From Cymbomonas tetramitiformis (Eukaryota; Chlorophyta; Pyramimonadophyceae; Pyramimonadales; Pyramimonadaceae): a stretch of 64,000 bases of DNA. Of the stretch, positions 22,553 to 31,852 are shown one piece after another. The position numbers and the translations under genes were made by a program. Location of the stretch: positions 80,501-144,500 of the forward strand of contig LGRX02026014.1 in the NCBI GenBank assembly GCA_001247695.2, written 5' to 3'. The number at the start of each line of letters is the position of its first letter. The first letter of the stretch is position 1. Below the pieces are notes generated by a model. The model was not told the DNA's origin. It saw only the letters and a program-made list of their open reading frames with translations, and made no database searches.

Positions 22553-23346
22553 CCGGAAAAACTCGGAATGGGCATAACTTGTGATATACTTGGCCATTTT
22601 GGCTGAAACTCACACCACAAATAGGTGTTTCATAGACGAACAGATTGATATATCGTGTGTAAGCATAGGCGCAATATTCCGTAAAAGAACTCGTTTTCAG
22701 TCACGTTTGCAGTGCGGGCGCGACGTGTAATAACCGAAAATACTCGGAATGGGCATAACTTTTGATATACTTGGCCATTTTGGCTGATAGGTCTTTCATA
22801 GACGAACAGATTGATATATTGCGTGTAAGCATAGGCGCAATATTCCGTAAAAGAAATCGTTTTCAATCACGTTTGCAGCGTGTCGGTGGTCGCGATCGCG
22901 ATAATAACCGAAAATACTCGGAATGGGAATAATTTTTTATATGCTTGGCCATTTTGGCTGAAACATAAACCTCAAATAGGTCTTTCATAGACGAACAGAT
23001 TGATATATCGCGTCGTGTAAGCATCGGCGCAATATTCCGTAAAAGAAATCATTTGCAGTCAAATTTGCAGTGCGGGTGCGAGTGTAATAACCGAAAATAC
23101 TCGGAATGGGCATAACTTTTGATATACTTGGCCATTTTGGCTGAAACAAATAAGTCTTTCATAGACGAACATATTGATATATCGCGTCGTGTAAGCATAG
23201 GCGCAATGTTCCGTAAAAGAAATCATTTGCAGTCAAATTTGCAGTGCGGGTGCGAGTGTAATAACCGAAATTACTCGGAATGGGCATAATTTTTGATATA
23301 CTTGGCCATTTTGGCTGAAACATAAACCACAAATAGGTCTTTCTAA
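22553..23346. repeat. Satellite of about 178 bp, 4.5 copies
   Basis: The phrase actcggaatgggcataact recurs near 22564, 22743, 22917, 23099 and 23275, giving steps of about 174-183 bp. Each unit also has atacttggccattttggctg, tttcatagacgaacagattg and aggcgcaatattccgtaaaa. The last unit breaks off in the phrase ggtctttc, exactly where the next repeat (taatggaaggacta) begins. Confidence 0.95.
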
Positions 23347-24672
23347 TGGAAGGACTAATATATATATATATCATATATTAGTCGAGCCAAACAGCGGAAA
23401 CATTCGACGCTGCAGAAGGTAATCAAGGTATGAGGTGCCACAACAGGATCCTAAGTCACAAGCACGGAAACCCTAACTGCACACGTCACAAGAATCAAGG
23501 GGTCATTTCCAACCCAGCTAGTACGGCATCCGCCCGCGCTAATCTTGTGTTGTGCTCTAGGGGCTTACACCCATGTATGTGCCGTGGGGATTAGCTACTC
23601 CCACGGGGTAGGCTGCTAAAATTATTGAGCAGGCTAAAGTGTCGGCGGCGGTGTCCTTGATGTGGATAAAGGTCGAGCGTTGCCAAAATGCGAAGTGGTC
23701 ACCCCACCCCTATGCGAGGCCAAAGCCGAAAGTGGCCCGGCACCACCGCACGAATCGTGTCGGTGTAGGGAGATGGTTGGGGTTCGAAAATGCGGAGAGT
23801 GCCTCGGGTCGAGAAGCTGCATTCAGTAAAAGCGAAGATGGAAAGGTTGAGGTGGGTGTGGGAGGTGGTCGCAACACCACCACACACCACCAGATGGCGA
23901 CCAAAGGTTGCGCCAAATGAAATCGGAGAATGCGGAGAGGCGAGTTTGTAGGAGTCAAAGTCCTTGTTGTCGTTCAAGTCGAAAATGCCGGAGTCGGATT
24001 TGGTGCCTGGTGCACAAGCACCACCAGGCACCACCAGGTCGTGACCAATGGTAAATCGTCGTTGTCGAAGCAGGTGAAGTGCTGATCTGAGCGCGCACAT
24101 GCGCGCATGCTGGCGCAAAGAAGCCATTCAGCTGCGGCTGTAAAATCCGTAAGGTCAAAGTTTGGGTTTGCGTTCAAAAACGTAAAATCTCGTAAAATCA
24201 ACCAAATCAGACGATGAAAAGGTCAAATTGTAGTAGAATTCCGCGGGGAAAACGTCGGTGAAGTCAAAATAGGCGTCAGGTAAGCCACTTTTGCTGCAGA
24301 TCAGGTGTTGTCGTCCAGAGGTTGAAGAACACAAAAGGAATTGTCGGTTTAGTTGAATTGTGACGCACGTAAAGTGCGTGAAGTGTCGGTAAATGTCGGG
24401 AAGTGTCGGTATAGAAATGTCGGGGGTGACCGATGCGAAAGCAAGCCGGCCGTTGTCGGTAAGTGTCGGTAAAAAAATGTCGGTAGTAGTGTCGGTAAAA
24501 AAATGTCGGAAATAGAATCGCCGGGCGCGAAGCGATCTAGTCAACGAATCACCGAGGCAAAGAATAAGCGTGTAAAGGTCCCATAACCTGATGGAAGGAC
24601 TAATATATATATATATATATATCATATATTAGTCGAGCCAAACAGCTGAAACAGTCGGACGCTGCAGAAACG
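23347..24672. mobile_element. Possible small element bounded by 75-bp direct repeats
   Basis: Nearly the same sequence stands at 23349-23415 and 24593-24669: tggaaggactaatatatata, then a palindromic TA tract closing with atattagtcgagccaaacag, then gacgctgca. Each repeat begins TG and ends CA like a tiny LTR. The 1.2-kb interior has no credible ORF. It contains gcaccaccaggcaccaccag and several gtcggtaagtgtcggta units near 24380-24500. Flanking bases do not match as a target duplication, so the call stays tentative. Confidence 0.5.
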
Positions 24673-25373
24673 AAGGGGCTAAGTAAGATAATAAAATACT
24701 GTGTGTGTTTTATTATCGGAGGGAACTTCAAGATGGTGACTGCGGACGTGGCACCTCAGGGAGGAGCCCCCCAAGAACACATACACACACCACAACACAC
24801 AAACCGCAACGCCACAACACAGCAACCCGCTCCCACACACACACCGCAACCACAACACTACCATCCCGCCCCCCCAATGCACGCCCGCTTGCGGCCTCTC
24901 TCTTTTTCTCATTCTTATTCTAGATCATGATCATGTAGGATTTATACGATTGGAGAATTTTGATTTTTCCCCATCTGTACGTTTACGTACCCCCTATATA
25001 AATTTTTAAAGGTTCATTTCGCCGAAAACCAGCTATTCCAAAACGAACACTGCTTTGTGTCACGCTTTTCGAGCGTCACGCTTTTCGAGCGTCACGCTTT
25101 TCGAGCGTCACGCTTTTCGAGCGAGACGCGTTACACCCACCCAATTTAACCCCTGTTACGCACTTTAGCGTCGTAGATGAAAACTGCGAAACGATTTGTA
25201 AGTCGTGGATAAGTATGTGTCGCACGCGGCAGTATATAATTTGATACTTAGAATATTCGATACAAAGCCTTTTTATATTTAATTGGTGAATATTTAATTT
25301 TAATTTTATTTTATTGGAATTGCACAGTTTCACGACTGTTGAGTATAAATATAACTCAGCATTGTAGTATTAA
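24673..25373. repeat. AT-rich spacer with gtcacgctttt repeats
   Basis: A CA-rich stretch (24777-24870, cacacac and ccgcaac) is followed by tttttccccatctgtacg, tacgtaccccctatat and accagctattccaaaacga, then four tandem copies of gtcacgcttttcgagc at 25058-25125. The same blocks recur at 19600-19660, 26380-26600 and 27045-27105, so this is one member of a local dispersed family. Confidence 0.75.
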
Positions 25374-25610
25374 TTAAACCACATCTCTCCAGTGAACAAT
25401 CTGCTTGTAAAAGCAGTTGCGACGTTTCCAGTCCCCAGGCAGGTCACGCGCGTTTACATCATCAATAATAGCTTGCAGTTCTTCCAGGGTAACGCTCTCC
25501 GAACCTGGACATTGATGTGCGTAGGCAAGAAGGCTAGCTAAGGGGTCCGATAAGTCTTCAGGCGCAGGGAAGTCGGGCAGGTCATCGTCTATACGCTTGC
25601 GTTTATTGTC
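25374..25610 (-). CDS. Possible terminal exon of a small acidic protein
   Basis: 78 codons and a stop follow a good acceptor (ttttttatgcag) at 25611. The product is acidic in its first half (DDDLPDFPAPEDLSDP), then helical, and ends with KRRNCFYKQIVHWRDVV. Composition looks coding and unlike the surrounding repeats. An upstream in-frame ATG at 25616 would also allow a short single-exon gene of 80 residues. A candidate first exon at 25921-25733 (MSKLNNCC...) does not join in phase at any donor I could find. No family recognised. Confidence 0.45.
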   Translation of the reverse strand, partial: DNKRKRIDDDLPDFPAPEDLSDPLASLLAYAHQCPGSESVTLEELQAIIDDVNARDLPGDWKRRNCFYKQIVHWRDVV

Positions 25611-26121
25611 CTGCATAAAAAATAATGCAAAGCTACAAAACCACAGACAGTTCCCTCACTGCCGCCATGAGCTTCGTTGCAGAGACCAACGAAAGGAACT
25701 CAGTAACACTGTGATGGCACGCGTGTGACGGGTCAAAATTTTCGTCTCGATCTCCGCTGACCGAATGTCACGATACCGTTGGACGCTCCTTGAGTAGGCC
25801 TACACAGGGATATAGCACATGCCGGGGTGATATATCCAATAAGAATACGCAAATTCGCATCAAAGTATACCATATGCCTAACAATAAATTCTGATTCGCA
25901 GCAGTTATTCAGTTTTGACATACAACATCGAAAATGAAACCTGACACTACCCTACCCTTAAATAAAATAAGATGAAGACTTTATTGACGGTATAAATATT
26001 TGGATGTGGTCGACTGGAAATTGACACATAAGACGTTAGACGTATGACATGACAAGAGACACAGTCTGTAAGCGTAAAGCTTCGAGAATGAAAGTTGATG
26101 ACACTGTCATGAACGTCAGCT
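25611..26121. other. AT-rich intergenic DNA
   Basis: Apart from the weak minus-strand candidate exon at 25733-25921, I see no gene or element. taaataaaataa near 25960 could serve polyadenylation of a transcript on either strand. Confidence 0.35.
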
Positions 26122-26332
26122 GTGACACAGTATGGGCTGGCCGAGCCGCGATGGAAATCAACTGCTCACATTTTTTTGGGGGTGGGGGGACCCCAATCGG
26201 GGTGGCCGTGACCCGTAGGAGAATCGACCATGAATGCAGCTGTATGGGCTGGCCGAACTCCGATGGAAATCAAGCTGCTTCCATTTTTTTTAGGGGGTAG
26301 GGGAAACCCCCCACACACACAGGGAATCGACG
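26122..26332. repeat. Direct repeat of about 110 bp, two copies
   Basis: The blocks gtatgggctggccga, gatggaaatcaa, catttttttt, gggggt and agaatcgac or gggaatcgac occur in the same order at about 26130-26226 and 26242-26332. The two copies are diverged. Confidence 0.75.
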
Positions 26333-26341
26333 GCTTATTAT

Positions 26342-26600
26342 TTATTAAATTTTATCACGCTTTTCGCGCTCACGCTCTTTTTATTTAGAGACTTCATTTC
26401 GTTGAGACCAGGTATTCCAAAACGAACACTGATTTGTGTCACGCTTTTCGACTGTCACGCTTTTTGGGCTCACGCTCTTTTTATTTAGAGACTTCATTTC
26501 GTTCAGACCAGGTATTCCAAAACGAACGCTGATTTGTGTCACGCTTTTTCTGTCACGCTTTTCGACTGTCACGCTTTTCGCGCTCACGCCCTTTTTAACC
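26342..26600. repeat. Tandem and dispersed gtcacgctttt family
   Basis: Two copies of an 84-bp unit (ctctttttatttagagactt, catttcgtt, gaccaggtattccaaaacga, then gtcacgcttttcgac) lie at 26378-26460 and 26478-26560, with extra gtcacgctttt units after each. They are related to 25020-25125 and 19600-19660. Confidence 0.85.
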
Positions 26601-26605
26601 CAATC

Positions 26606-26961
26606 GAGAGTTTCCCGCAAATTCGGCAGCCCAATTCTTTCGCTAGTCCGACGTGGGCATACAATATCCATCTTGTTGCAAACGTCCGATGTTACTGGTG
26701 AAGTCTGCGAGCGCCAATTTTGGTTGGGTCTGAATCGAATATTCATGTTGTACAGTCAGCCGAGCGAATTGAGTCGCTGCCGAATTGAGTTCTCATTTCG
26801 TTCGAATTTGGCCTCGATCGAGCGAATTCAAGCGAATTCTCACGAGCGAATTGAGCAAATCGGCAGCCGATCCGACGTGGACCGACGTGTCCCCGAAAAA
26901 TGCGGCATCTCCTGACGTCGGACTAGCGAAAGAATTGGCTGCCGAAATTTGCGGGAAAGTC
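26606..26961. mobile_element. Inverted-repeat element (MITE-like), about 355 bp
   Basis: The arm at 26607-26651 (tttcccgcaaattcggcag, ccaattctttcgctagtccg) is repeated in reverse at 26914-26959 with one or two changes. The interior is rich in gcgaattgag phrases and has no coding capacity. A target duplication was not identified. Confidence 0.75.
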
Positions 26962-27678
26962 ACTAATAAGACATATACTACATTTCGCTCACGCTGTTTT
27001 TAATTAACCTTCATTGCCCACATCACATTTTGTATGGTGATTTGAGATTGATTTTTCCCCACTTGTACGTTCACGTACCCCCTATATTTAATATTAACCG
27101 GTTGACCCCGGAGTCTTGGCCCGCACCAGAGGTGCGACTCTTGGCCCGCACCCATCCGCACCCTTCCGGCTGATCCTTCCGGCTCCTCTGACCATGACCT
27201 CACGCCTCTCGCGACTGCGACTGTCCCATCACGATCAGTCGAGTGTCCCATCCAATCGATCATTTTTCCATTATCAACAGTTGAACAAAATTAATTAGAT
27301 GTTTCATGTTTGATGTTTATTAGACCTCAGGAGTTACGCGACGGGAAGAGAAAAAGTTCAAAGTAAGATGGATAACGTCATCTGGATCATCCCTACAGCA
27401 TAACTTGGGGAGAGCTGATCATTTTTTGGTGGGAACAGCAGAGCTAACTGATAGAGCTGGAGTAGCCTGACAGATTTCCTCACAGATACTAAGAGTATAC
27501 TCAAGCCAACTGCCCTGACTTGCCAATGGTGGTTGGAGAACGCCAGGGGAAGCAATGGCGACTTATTCTAAACCCATTCCTTGACCGTTTTTTTTGTCGT
27601 TAGCTTCTGCGTTCTTTTTTAGTCGAGTTGTCTCGAGGCTTACTCAATACAGTTTTGGCTACCTTGATTCGCACAAGC
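26962..27678. other. Spacer upstream of the ankyrin gene
   Basis: Contains another tttttccccacttgtacgtt block at 27051, then a GC-rich patch with two copies of cttggcccgcacc (27115, 27141). The rest, to the ankyrin ATG, shows no gene. A promoter must lie here, but no TATA box is obvious. Confidence 0.4.
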
Positions 27679-29590
27679 ATGGGGAAGGAAACGATGGACG
27701 ATATCGACGAAGAAGACGATGATGCGGGGAGTCAGGAAGATCTCGCAACTACGGAAACCTTAGAGCTGGCACAAGCTATAGTTGAGAGCGACTTGCAAGG
27801 AGTGTATAACTCCATAGAAAAGTGTGCTGATGTGAACTTCGTTTTCGGAACCCGATATGGTTGCACAGACGGCTTTACCCCTCTTATGTCTGCATGCTAC
27901 CGTGGAAATGCCGACGCTGTGAAAGCCCTTCTTCGCGCGGGGGCAGATCCCAACTATGTTAATGAAGCAGACGAATTAACTCTATTTTGGGCCATAGACG
28001 GTGGTGCAGATATCCTTAGGCTCCTCTGCGACTATGGTGCAGGTATGAAACGCAGTTTGCAACGACATATGTGTATGGCTGCCAAGTTTTACCATTTCCT
28101 GCTCACCTTCTCAACTCCCTGCGATGGATAGTGAACGTAATATGAGCCAGCGTGCCTGCAGAACTGTGCACTGTTAACGACCGGGATATGCAACTCAGCT
28201 AAATACAGGAAGCAATAAGAACCGCACAAAGTATATGTCCGTGCGTCCGTGCGTGCCTGTGTAGGCATAGGTTTCAGTGTTGTTTATAAACGAACCGCTA
28301 TGGACATGCTTCTGAACAAGCGACTGTAAACACGAGCATGACATGGTTTTCATATCTTTCACTGCCTTATAAGCTCATAAGTGTTCTTATGGTGGGCACT
28401 CGCCGTGCACTTTGTTGACTTGAAGAGCATTTGCGGTTTTCAGACGTCGACGAAATATCCAATAAGGGCTGGACTCCGCTGTCGTATGCGGCCGCTTGTG
28501 GCACTTATCCACGACTTTACAGCCCCGGCGATAGTCCCGAAAGCATACTTAAGGTGCGTGACTTCGAGTTCTGATGATTTTTCGGTGCCATTCCGTACGG
28601 GGGCCTGAGGCGGGCTCTAGACAAACGCAAAGCTTATATCAAAACTCCAGATTCACTAGATAGCTCGCAAGGAAACAGTGCACAAGATATCTCAAAATAT
28701 TTTCCAATTAGCATCTAACAACGGACTTTGGGCCTAATAGGACGGTTAGAACGTAGAAACCGAGTATGCTCTGCTGAGTGCAGCACGTGGCATCATGGAC
28801 GCGTCCAGTCCTCTCAGTTGTTGACTGCGATGCAGTTCCAGACGCTAACAACCGCAACCCCAGAATGAATCTGTTTCTGTGTTCTCAGAACTATGGTGCA
28901 ACCGTGTACGGTGCCGGACCTCCTTCTATGACCGAGTTCATCACCCGCGTCAAGATACTTGAGCAGGTTAATTATCTATCCCACCACCAGAATCGCTTTT
29001 CCAAGCCTGAAATAGGGCAGACGCTCGAGGATTCTTTTGAAACCCAAGTGTATGCTGCAGCGCACTCTGACGCCACATTGCCCCAAAGCCCTCAACATGC
29101 ATTTTGGCTGCTCACAAAGCCTGCCAAAATACATCGCCTAGTTACCTCCAAGTGCATGCAGTGTGTTGACAGTGGGTAAGTGCACCCTGTCGTGGACCCT
29201 ACAGAAAGAAGAGGCCGAAGGAGAGGCTGACGAGAAATTTGAAGATGCAGTAATACTTCCGGATGCTTCATCGGCGCAGGTCGAGTGGAAGGCTCGCGCC
29301 GCAAAGGTACTCTTGAAGGAGGAGATCCCAAAAGAGCCTCAGACATTGCACACTTAGGTTTCAACTGATGTCACCGCCACCTCGTACAATTGGATATCAA
29401 AATCTTCGTATCGCTTGGTGACAGAACTAAGATAAAGAAGTGATGTTTCGTTTGGGTGCAGGAGCTAATCGTGAAATCTGAGCAAGAAGAAGCTGAGGAC
29501 ATGACTGAAATATTGAACGACATGAATAGGAATCCTTTTATTCAACGTAAAGGCAACGAAACAAGTCAAGGTTCCATGTGTAACTCGTGA
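27679..29590 (+). CDS. Ankyrin-repeat protein, five exons
   Basis: Model: 27679-28042 (ATG; ends phase 1 before gtatga), 28444-28553 (acceptor gttttcag; phases join), 28889-28966, 29205-29306 and 29462-29590 (TGA). The sum is 783 nt, 260 residues. After an acidic N-terminus (DDIDEEDDDAGSQEDL) come ankyrin repeats: one diverged, one canonical (GFTPLMSACYRGNADAVKALL, then RAGADPN), one partial, and one split by the intron that reads KGWTPLSYAAACG. The correct joining of an ankyrin repeat across intron 1 is good evidence for the model. The C-terminal exons are acidic and helical. Ankyrin proteins mediate protein contacts; the partner is unknown. Reading through the donor at 28966 stays open to 29179, so a longer isoform is possible. 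Confidence 0.8.
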
Positions 29591-30124
29591 TCAATATTAT
29601 TCTCAAGCTTTAAAGCAGCTTCCAATGGCAAGAGTTTGGCCTGCTAAGCTTTTCAAATGTATTTACGGATTGGTTTTGGAATCCAAGGATGTTCATTATT
29701 GATCGTGAACTTTGTCCTCGGTCATCTCGGCTGTGAGAGAATACTGTGTTCTTCTGTCTTGTTTGCTCTGTATCCAAACATCATGCTCATACCTTATTAT
29801 TTACTTCGCAGTCTACACTAACGGTAGTAGGTATTAATTGCAAACAGCCACATATCGACGTTCCCCGCACAGGCATGACTGTTCCTGCTTGCTCGGTTCC
29901 TTGAGTCGGGTTTGCAACGAACTTTATCATTCTTTGCATACGACATTGTTGGTGGACGACATTCTCAGTCCGGTCTATTTATTGTTACTGAGACCGCGCT
30001 AGGATTTTGTGGAAGAGACGAAGAGACCTAGAGTCGCACGACACTTTGAATCACACATACTCGAACATAAAGTGTGCCAGGGAACACTAGCCATGTCAAG
30101 CCATTCGATTGGCATATTGTATTT
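29591..30124. other. Spacer between the ankyrin gene and the acidic orphan
   Basis: Moderately AT-rich. It probably holds the 3' UTR of the ankyrin gene and the promoter of the next. No repeats or RNA genes seen. Confidence 0.35.
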
Positions 30125-31069
30125 ATGCGTACTGGGGCAGTGAAATGGCAATGGGCTCGGAAGGGGACTCCCGAGCCATTGACTTCGTACTATGGGGAGC
30201 GAAAGCCTGGGCTCGATTATAGCTGGCAGCATATTATCGTCCACCCTTCTGGAGCGCTACGCCGCTGGGAGCGTAATAGGGGCGGTGGCTGGTTTCTGGA
30301 AGACGCCACTCTAGTGAAGGCGCCGGTAGCGTCATTTTCATTACCGCTCAGCGTTGCGTACTGGAATCAGACGAGTGTGATTGACGATGATGAGTATCGC
30401 GGAATTCCATACAAGGGGCGTAAGTCTGTACAATCGACGCCTACGAACAGTGACGATTCGGGTGCAGGTGATGTGACCTGGAGTAAGGAGAAGCTACCAG
30501 ATTCGGATGATAATGATGACGCGGGTGTCACAGACAGTAAGCATGACATAGATACTGCCAGTCCGAAATGGGAGCCTGCCTCGCCTGAATATGATGACAC
30601 CGAGGATGACGTCAGCGAGTTCGATGTCTTGGTAGCTGACGATGTTGAAGAACAAGCTGAAGCTCGAAAGTTGAAGAGACTGGGACTGCAGTTGATCATG
30701 GATGATAAGGGTGAACTTATCTGGGTGCCAAAGGGCACCTCCCCGACCTCACCCGTTCAGCCAGAGGATCAGCCTATCACCGAGCAGAAGTCTGAGGCCA
30801 TATCTGAGGATGCTCCAGCCTCTGTGGTGGAGACTGTTCAAGTACAACCGAAGGAACCATCTGGGCCAGATACTGGATTGACTTCAATGAGTGAAAATAA
30901 TGCTGGGGTGTCCGAAGTGACGAAGAGGCAACCCAGGAAATATCCTGCCTGTTGGGCAGCTGAGTGCATAGCTCATTTGAAATGTACCCTAGGCAGTGAC
31001 AGTGATGACGAAGAAGTACATGACGTGGCTCCTCGTAGGAAGAAGGCAAGGACCAGCAAGGGACAATGA
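30125..31069 (+). CDS. Acidic, tryptophan-rich orphan protein
   Basis: No family recognised. The frame is open from 30074, but the first in-frame ATG is at 30125, giving 314 residues. An upstream exon joined at the cag at 30078-30080 is possible. The first 70 residues are aromatic, with two similar phrases about 45 residues apart (GAVKWQWARKG and GALRRWERNRGGGW). The middle is strongly acidic (DSDDNDD, YDDTEDDVSEFD), then comes a helix, a Pro/Ser/Glu stretch, and a basic end (RRKKARTSKGQ) that could act as a nuclear signal. It ends 102 bp before the first LTR retrotransposon but lies outside its target duplication, so it is not part of that element. Confidence 0.6.
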   Translation: MRTGAVKWQWARKGTPEPLTSYYGERKPGLDYSWQHIIVHPSGALRRWERNRGGGWFLEDATLVKAPVASFSLPLSVAYWNQTSVIDDDEYRGIPYKGRKSVQSTPTNSDDSGAGDVTWSKEKLPDSDDNDDAGVTDSKHDIDTASPKWEPASPEYDDTEDDVSEFDVLVADDVEEQAEARKLKRLGLQLIMDDKGELIWVPKGTSPTSPVQPEDQPITEQKSEAISEDAPASVVETVQVQPKEPSGPDTGLTSMSENNAGVSEVTKRQPRKYPACWAAECIAHLKCTLGSDSDDEEVHDVAPRRKKARTSKGQ

Positions 31070-31170
31070 AATCAACTGCCTTGATTAGGATTGTCCAAAT
31101 GCAGATTCTCTTATTAGGATTTGTATAGGTGGCAGATGATGATATGCCAGCCGACATGGGACAGATCGAT

Positions 31171-31412
31171 TGCTGGACTTCGGGTTTAGGCTTAGTTATT
31201 ATGGGCTCTGACTAGCCCCTAGCCTGACCCTGCTTCCGTTTCGTGTCCGTGACTTCCTAGCACTGTACTGTACAGTAGTACAGTACAGTAGTACAGTCAT
31301 CGTTACTGTCTGGGTTTCCGAGAGCATAAAGCTCCAGCCAGACACAAGTTATGTTATTATTCAGTTTCATGCTTAGCAAGCTTAGCCGGACAGCGTATCT
31401 GTCTTCCTCGCA
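31171..31412 (+). repeat. 5' LTR of element 1
   Basis: 242 bp, TG...CA. The centre (31263-31296) is a run of palindromes built on ctgtactgtacag and gtacagtacagtagtacag. These could fold as hairpins or bind a dimeric protein. Confidence 0.95.
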
Positions 31413-31447
31413 GGTTATAGGCCGCACCGGCTTTCCGGTGATTCTGA
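31413..31447 (+). promoter_or_regulatory. Putative primer-binding site, half-tRNA type
   Basis: Directly after the LTR. The reverse complement ends GGCCTATAACC, close to GGGCCCATAACC of plant and animal initiator tRNA-Met just 3' of its anticodon. Further inside, CCGGAAAGC resembles the tRNA D-arm phrase GCGGAAGC. There is no conventional TGG primer start. The match was judged by eye from remembered tRNA sequences. Confidence 0.6.
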
Positions 31448-31852
31448 TGATGGCACAGCGCCTTGCTGTTGCCATGTTCGGCTAAGTAGGACGTAGGAGG
31501 GGTTGAGCGCCCACTTGGGCGGTGGTGAATTGCGCTTGCGGTATGGACTTTTGACTTGGCAGTGATGGCGGCACACATTGTGCTCGCCTTCGCTGCGCAG
31601 GAGATCAGCTTGTGACGGGTCATTTTTATTTTACAGAAGCATCGTCGCAGCGAGAGTTATTCTGTTTCGTGCGCCGCTGGCTCCGGCGAGGTCGTTCCAC
31701 ACGTGGCTGAATTTTGGCCGCTCTCATGGTATCGCTTACGACCTGTGGATTTTGATCATTCGACTGAGACTTCTACAGAACATCTGGCCGCTGTAGGCGT
31801 TCTTTCACCATCCCCCTGTTTAGCTCAACCTTCTCCCCTGTCTTTCACTATC

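Noticed and set aside
23634..24201. Several overlapping minus-strand frames in the direct-repeat element
   Set aside because: Mutually overlapping in different frames, built on repeated accaccaggc and cggtaagtgt units, no domain.
31440..31480. Hammerhead ribozyme (ctgatga with a following tggca/tgcca stem); also at 15858
   Set aside because: The required GAAA after the stem and the matching third stem are absent at both places.
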